A DNA stretch of 64,000 nucleotides, taken from Eubacterium sp. Its GTDB lineage: Bacteria > Bacillota > Clostridia > Lachnospirales > Lachnospiraceae. Where the stretch lies: positions 22,860 to 86,859 of the forward strand of contig JAILOU010000028.1 in NCBI GenBank assembly GCA_024690665.1. The letters are read 5' to 3'. The notes beneath the pieces are model-generated. The model made no database searches and was not told where the DNA came from. It saw nothing but the letters and a program-made list of their open reading frames with translations. Shown here piece after piece: positions 60,538 to 64,000 of the stretch. The position numbers were made by a program, and so were the translations under genes. Within the stretch, counting starts at the first letter, position 1. Every line of letters starts with the position of its first letter.

Positions 60538-61914
60538 ATGAAAAAAGGCCAGATTATAGAAGGTAAGGTAACAAGAATTGCATTTCCAAACAAGGGAATT
60601 GTAATGACTGAGGAAGGTGAACTGGTACAGGTAAAAAATGCGCTTCCGGGACAGGTGGTATCTGCTCGCGTCACAAAGAAAAGACAGGGCAAGGCAGAAG
60701 GGAATCTCCTCGAAGTTCTTGAAAAAGCACCGGAGGAATTGGAAAAACCCCGTTGCTCACACGCAGGGATCTGTGGCGGTTGTCTGTATCAGACAATGGA
60801 CTATGAAACGCAGCTTCAAATCAAGTATAACCAGGTAAAAGAACTGCTTAAGGTTGTGCCGGAAGAGGTGTTTGAAGGAATTAAAGCGTCACCGAAGGTG
60901 GATGGTTATCGTAACAAGATGGAGTATTCTTTTGGCGATGAGGTAAAGGACGGACCACTTGCGCTTGGTATGCATAAAAGAGGTAGTTTTCATGATATTG
61001 TTCCGGTAGGTGACTGTAAGATTGCAGATGCGGATTTTGGGATTATCTTAGAAACTACGATGCTCTATTATCAAGAGCGTGAAATCTCTTTTTTTCATAA
61101 GAATACTCATAAGGGATATTTGCGGCATTTGCTTTTAAGACGTGGTGAGAAAACCGGAGAAATTCTGGTGTGTCTTGTGACCAGCTCGCAAAAGGACTGG
61201 CTGGTCTGTCAAGAAGATGAACTTCTTGCAGATTGGGTAGAAGAGCTTTTGGCGCTGGAATTAAAATCAAAGATTGCCGGAATCTTACATATCAAAAATG
61301 ATTCTCTCGCAGACGCGGTAATTAACCAGGGCATGACAACGTTATATGGAAAAGATTATTTTTACGAGGAACTGTTGGGACTGAAGTTTAAGATTACGCC
61401 ATTTTCCTTTTTTCAGACGAATTCACTTGGCGCGGAAGTGCTTTATGAGACGGCTAGGGACTTTATCGGAACGGCCGGTGATGACAAGATTGTATATGAT
61501 TTATACAGTGGTACCGGAACTATTGCACAGCTGATGGCGGCAAGCGCCAAGCAGGTAATTGGCGTTGAGATTGTGGAAGAAGCGGTGATGGCAGCCAGAG
61601 AAAATGCAAGTGAAAATCATCTTAATAATTGTGAATTTATTGCAGGAGATGTCTTTGCGGTACTTGATGATATTGAGCAAAAACCTGACTTTTTAGTGGT
61701 GGATCCACCGCGCGAAGGCGTGCTTCCAAAGGCACTGAAAAAGCTTTTGTCTTATGAGGTCAAGAGCCTTGTGTATATCTCATGTAAACCGACTTCTTTA
61801 GCGCGTGACCTTGAGACATTTATGGAAGCTGGGTATGAAGTGAAGCGTGTGTGCTGCGTGGATATGTTCCCATTTACGGCTAACGTTGAGACAGTGTGCC
61901 TGTTAGAAAAATAG
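60538..61914 (+). CDS. rlmD: 23S rRNA (uracil-5-)-methyltransferase RumA/RlmD family
   Basis: A 458-aa TrmA/RumA-type methyltransferase. The N-terminal TRAM domain (about 1-60) is followed by a [4Fe-4S] cluster region, CSHAGICGGCLYQ, plus an earlier Cys, and the Rossmann core with YDLYSGTGTIAQLMAA, VDPPREG and the catalytic Cys in VYISCKPTSLARDL. It probably makes m5U in 23S rRNA; Firmicutes paralogs (RlmCD-like) can act at two sites, so U747 versus U1939 cannot be settled. ATG 60538 has AAGGAG upstream. Confidence 0.92.
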   Translation: MKKGQIIEGKVTRIAFPNKGIVMTEEGELVQVKNALPGQVVSARVTKKRQGKAEGNLLEVLEKAPEELEKPRCSHAGICGGCLYQTMDYETQLQIKYNQVKELLKVVPEEVFEGIKASPKVDGYRNKMEYSFGDEVKDGPLALGMHKRGSFHDIVPVGDCKIADADFGIILETTMLYYQEREISFFHKNTHKGYLRHLLLRRGEKTGEILVCLVTSSQKDWLVCQEDELLADWVEELLALELKSKIAGILHIKNDSLADAVINQGMTTLYGKDYFYEELLGLKFKITPFSFFQTNSLGAEVLYETARDFIGTAGDDKIVYDLYSGTGTIAQLMAASAKQVIGVEIVEEAVMAARENASENHLNNCEFIAGDVFAVLDDIEQKPDFLVVDPPREGVLPKALKKLLSYEVKSLVYISCKPTSLARDLETFMEAGYEVKRVCCVDMFPFTANVETVCLLEK

Positions 61915-61922
61915 TATCAATA

Positions 61923-61958
61923 AAAAACTTCCCTGACAAATTAGTCAGAGAAGTTTTT
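61923..61958. terminator. Bidirectional terminator between rlmD and the chemoreceptor gene
   Basis: AAAAACTTCCCTGAC and GTCAGAGAAGTTTTT pair with one mismatch around AAATTA, A/T-rich on both sides. Confidence 0.9.
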
Positions 61959-61964
61959 CTCTTG

Positions 61965-63644
61965 TTACTGCTTTAATTCAAAGTGATCGATCAGGGCCTT
62001 AAGAGAATCCGCGTGCTCACTCATGGAGTAGCTAAGTGCGAGGGATTCTTCGGAAGTAGCAGCATTGTTTCTGCCATCTTCAGCAATGCGGCCGATATTA
62101 ACGGAAAGATCTTGTACAGAATGCGCCTGCGTTGTTGATGCGCCGGCAATCTGCTTAACCTGATCGCGAATGCCTTCAACCTGATGAACCATGTTGTTCA
62201 GTTCTTCGGCAGTTGCATTTGCAATGTCAATTCCTTCTTGTACATTTCGAAGCGACACATCGATGAGTTCTGCAGTGTTTTGAGCAGCTTCAACTGTTTG
62301 GCCTGCGAGAGCGGAAACTTCGGATGCAACAACGGCGAATCCCTTTCCGGCTTCGCCGGCTCTGGCTGCTTCGATGCTGGCATTTAAGGAAAGCAGGTTG
62401 GTCTGGTCTGCAATGTTGTTAATGGTATCAAGAATTTTGCTGATTTGTTCAGAGGAAGTAGAAATGGCATTCATGGCCTCTACAACCTGATCCATCTTCT
62501 TGTTACCAAGGATGATACTGTCTACTACATGATCAACATCCTCAGAGATGCTTTCTGCTTCGTTTGAATTCTCAGAAATCTCTGTGGTAATGACGTTGAC
62601 GCGTTCGGATAAACCATCTACGATGTTTGCCTGATTGCTGACGGTATCGGCAAGGCTTTGACCGGCGTCTGCAAGTTGGCCTGCACCTCCTGAAACCATA
62701 CCGGAGACATTGACAATCTCATACATAGATTCGGAAATCTTTTGAGAAAAACTTTCGATGGAGGTTTGGATGGAAGCAAAATCACCTTCAAAGTCCTGTT
62801 CGAAATTGATATTGAAATTACCATCTGCCATGGTAGACATTACCTCGCTGATTTTGTCGATATACATGGTAAGAGAAGTTACGGCATTTCGAAGCTGGTT
62901 TGCAACAACACCGATTTCATCGTCTTTGTTATAATCAATTTCAACATGCACGTTGCCTTCGGCAATTTCTTTTGAAGCTGTATCTAAAATTGCAAGATTA
63001 TGACGAATCTGATTGATGATTTCGGAACTTTTTTTGCGGCTGATAATAATTGTAATCACAGAGGTTACAAGTAATACAGCGATGGCAAGAATGGAGATTG
63101 CCATAATCATTTTGTACTTATTGTCGGCAGCCTGATCGGCGAGCTCACCGGTTGAGTCAAGCAAATCGGCCAACACTTCGGAAACTTCATTTAAATTATT
63201 GTTATAGTAATCAAGTGCGCCTTGTGTATCGCCGGCATTTATTAAATCCAGCATTTCATGCGAGGCTGTCTGTACATCCTCCCACGCCGCGTTCAACTGA
63301 TTTCCAAGATTCTCATCATTAAGATTTTGGGAAATTGTTGAAAAGTATGTGGTGATTTTTTCAAAGCGTTCTTCAATATCTTCGGTTTGTTCAGCGGTGA
63401 TATCGGCGTCGTTTGATACTAATGCGAACAAGAGACGTTTGTTAATGGTCTGTACGTCTTTTCGAATATCCAGCTGGTATTTTTCCGTGACGTATTGAAC
63501 ATGGTAAAAATTTGAGAAATTAATCGCAATGATGCCCAAAAAAATAAGCATTAGTATAGCAATGACGACAAACATACGATTGCTTGCGGATGCCATACGA
63601 CGTAGTGATTGTTCAATGGTTTCGTTTTGCAAAAACTTTTTCAT
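61965..63644 (-). CDS. Methyl-accepting chemotaxis protein
   Basis: A 559-aa transmembrane receptor. TM1 is about 24-43, the extracellular four-helix-bundle sensor about 44-178, TM2 about 179-202, a HAMP domain follows, and the cytoplasmic tip carries DQTNLLSLNASIEAARAGEAGKGFAVVASEV, the CheA/CheW-binding hairpin. It signals through CheA to the flagellar motor, so the organism is probably motile. No che genes are adjacent. The ligand is unknown. AGAGGAGAA precedes the ATG. Confidence 0.95.
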   Translation of the reverse strand: MKKFLQNETIEQSLRRMASASNRMFVVIAILMLIFLGIIAINFSNFYHVQYVTEKYQLDIRKDVQTINKRLLFALVSNDADITAEQTEDIEERFEKITTYFSTISQNLNDENLGNQLNAAWEDVQTASHEMLDLINAGDTQGALDYYNNNLNEVSEVLADLLDSTGELADQAADNKYKMIMAISILAIAVLLVTSVITIIISRKKSSEIINQIRHNLAILDTASKEIAEGNVHVEIDYNKDDEIGVVANQLRNAVTSLTMYIDKISEVMSTMADGNFNINFEQDFEGDFASIQTSIESFSQKISESMYEIVNVSGMVSGGAGQLADAGQSLADTVSNQANIVDGLSERVNVITTEISENSNEAESISEDVDHVVDSIILGNKKMDQVVEAMNAISTSSEQISKILDTINNIADQTNLLSLNASIEAARAGEAGKGFAVVASEVSALAGQTVEAAQNTAELIDVSLRNVQEGIDIANATAEELNNMVHQVEGIRDQVKQIAGASTTQAHSVQDLSVNIGRIAEDGRNNAATSEESLALSYSMSEHADSLKALIDHFELKQ

Positions 63645-63781
63645 AATTACATTCTCCTCTAGAACAAAAGTTTAACGATTTTCTTAATGGTAATATAATA
63701 TAAAATTTTTTTCAATTAAATAATGGTATTAAGGTACTATAATTAAAAGAAAATATCTATAAGTGTTATAACGATTGTTAT

Positions 63782-64000
63782 TTAACTCAGTCGGAGAAAT
63801 CCCCCACCTCAAAGCGTTAGCGTAGGTGGGGGTTATGACAAACTATACTCAGTCGGGGGACCCTAAAGGACTAGGAATGCTACGCATTCCGTCGCAAGCT
63901 CCGACTGAGTTAAACGCTCCGCGAGGATGCGCACGGATTCGGACAGGAATTTGTCTGCTGAAGCAGACCCGAATCCGGCGCGCAAGACTCGCGAGCGAGT
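63782..64000. repeat. Dispersed palindromic repeat element, copy B (cut by window end)
   Basis: Perfect 15-bp terminal inverted repeats TTAACTCAGTCGGAG (63782-63796) and CTCCGACTGAGTTAA (63899-63913) enclose about 100 bp. This holds a hairpin with CCCCCACCT/AGGTGGGGG arms, a second ACTCAGTCGGGG, and GGAATGC/GCATTCC. The tail ACGCTCCGCGAGGATGC to GCGAGCGAGT matches copy A at 43185-43249. No ORF lies inside. It resembles a MITE or REP-like element. The remaining 63645-63781 is AT-rich, holding the chemoreceptor's upstream region. Confidence 0.85.

Noticed and set aside
63798..63840. The CCCCCACCT...AGGTGGGGG hairpin as an end of an IS200/IS605 element
   Set aside because: The look is suggestive, but no tnpA or tnpB frame is present in this window and the hairpin lies inside a TIR-bounded element; there is no basis for a family name.
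1..64000. tRNA, rRNA or CRISPR features
   Set aside because: I looked for cloverleaf arms, conserved T-loop sequences, and regularly spaced direct repeats, and saw none; a tRNAscan-SE and CRISPR finder run would settle this.

Overview
The window looks like chromosomal DNA of a low-GC, anaerobic, butyrate-forming member of the Clostridia, most likely a Lachnospiraceae-type gut Firmicute. Evidence: an acetyl-CoA-to-butyryl-CoA gene set (thlA, hbd, bcd, etfB, etfA, and crt elsewhere), a heterodimeric acetoacetate-type CoA-transferase, AGGAGG-type ribosome binding sites, a CIRCE heat-shock operator, the MEP isoprenoid gene ispE, a yybP-ykoY-type manganese riboswitch, and T-rich intrinsic terminators after most transcription units. 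I cannot place it to genus. I saw no tRNA, rRNA, CRISPR array, intact prophage or complete insertion sequence.

Layout. 0-5.4 kb: Mn riboswitch and P-type ATPase, a YtrA-type GntR/ABC transporter unit, rlmH. 5.5-11.1 kb: a degenerate HD-GYP protein, HtrA protease, a small Cys-rich ORF with a gene remnant, then a tandem duplication of greA-lepB in which the second greA is a deletion pseudogene. 11.2-12.6 kb: atoD-atoA. 12.7-21.9 kb: membrane GDPD phosphodiesterase, small alarmone synthetase overlapping serS, carAB, a Nudix hydrolase. 21.9-23.1 kb (minus): a second degenerate HD-GYP protein. 23.1-29.1 kb: a regulatory leader, then thlA-hbd-bcd-etfB-etfA. 29.2-35.1 kb: a conserved hypothetical gene, ispE-gntR-murI-DUF1934, a secreted Ig-like repeat protein, galU. 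35.1-43.2 kb: a LysR gene divergent from an eight-gene unit encoding RidA, a four-subunit iron-sulfur flavoprotein dehydrogenase, a PII protein, an APC permease and an ornithine-cyclodeaminase-family protein. 43.3-53.5 kb: a membrane protein, a lipoprotein with a trigger-factor-like PPIase domain, asnS, a cobalamin adenosyltransferase, surE, clpB with CIRCE, rarA, an aminotransferase. 53.7-57.4 kb: MscL with an added zinc ribbon, proC and crt on the minus strand, a small ORF, a sugar-nucleotidyltransferase-like gene. 57.6-64 kb: a TrpR-like regulator, pcrA, a small membrane protein, rlmD, a chemoreceptor, and a palindromic dispersed repeat.

How the genes fit together. The central metabolic theme is butyrate formation: thiolase, hydroxybutyryl-CoA dehydrogenase, crotonase (unlinked, at 55 kb), bifurcating Bcd-EtfAB, and possibly AtoDA for CoA exchange. 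The most interesting accessory locus is 36.2-43.2 kb. It reads as a self-contained uptake and oxidation system for an amino acid or amine: permease, FAD/Fe-S dehydrogenase, imine deaminase, cyclodeaminase/imine-reductase-family enzyme, its own PII signal protein, a LysR regulator and a terminator-like leader. Its substrate cannot be read from the sequence; proline, ornithine or a related imino acid is a reasonable guess. One repeat element begins at the stop codon of the last gene of this unit and reappears at the right end of the window.
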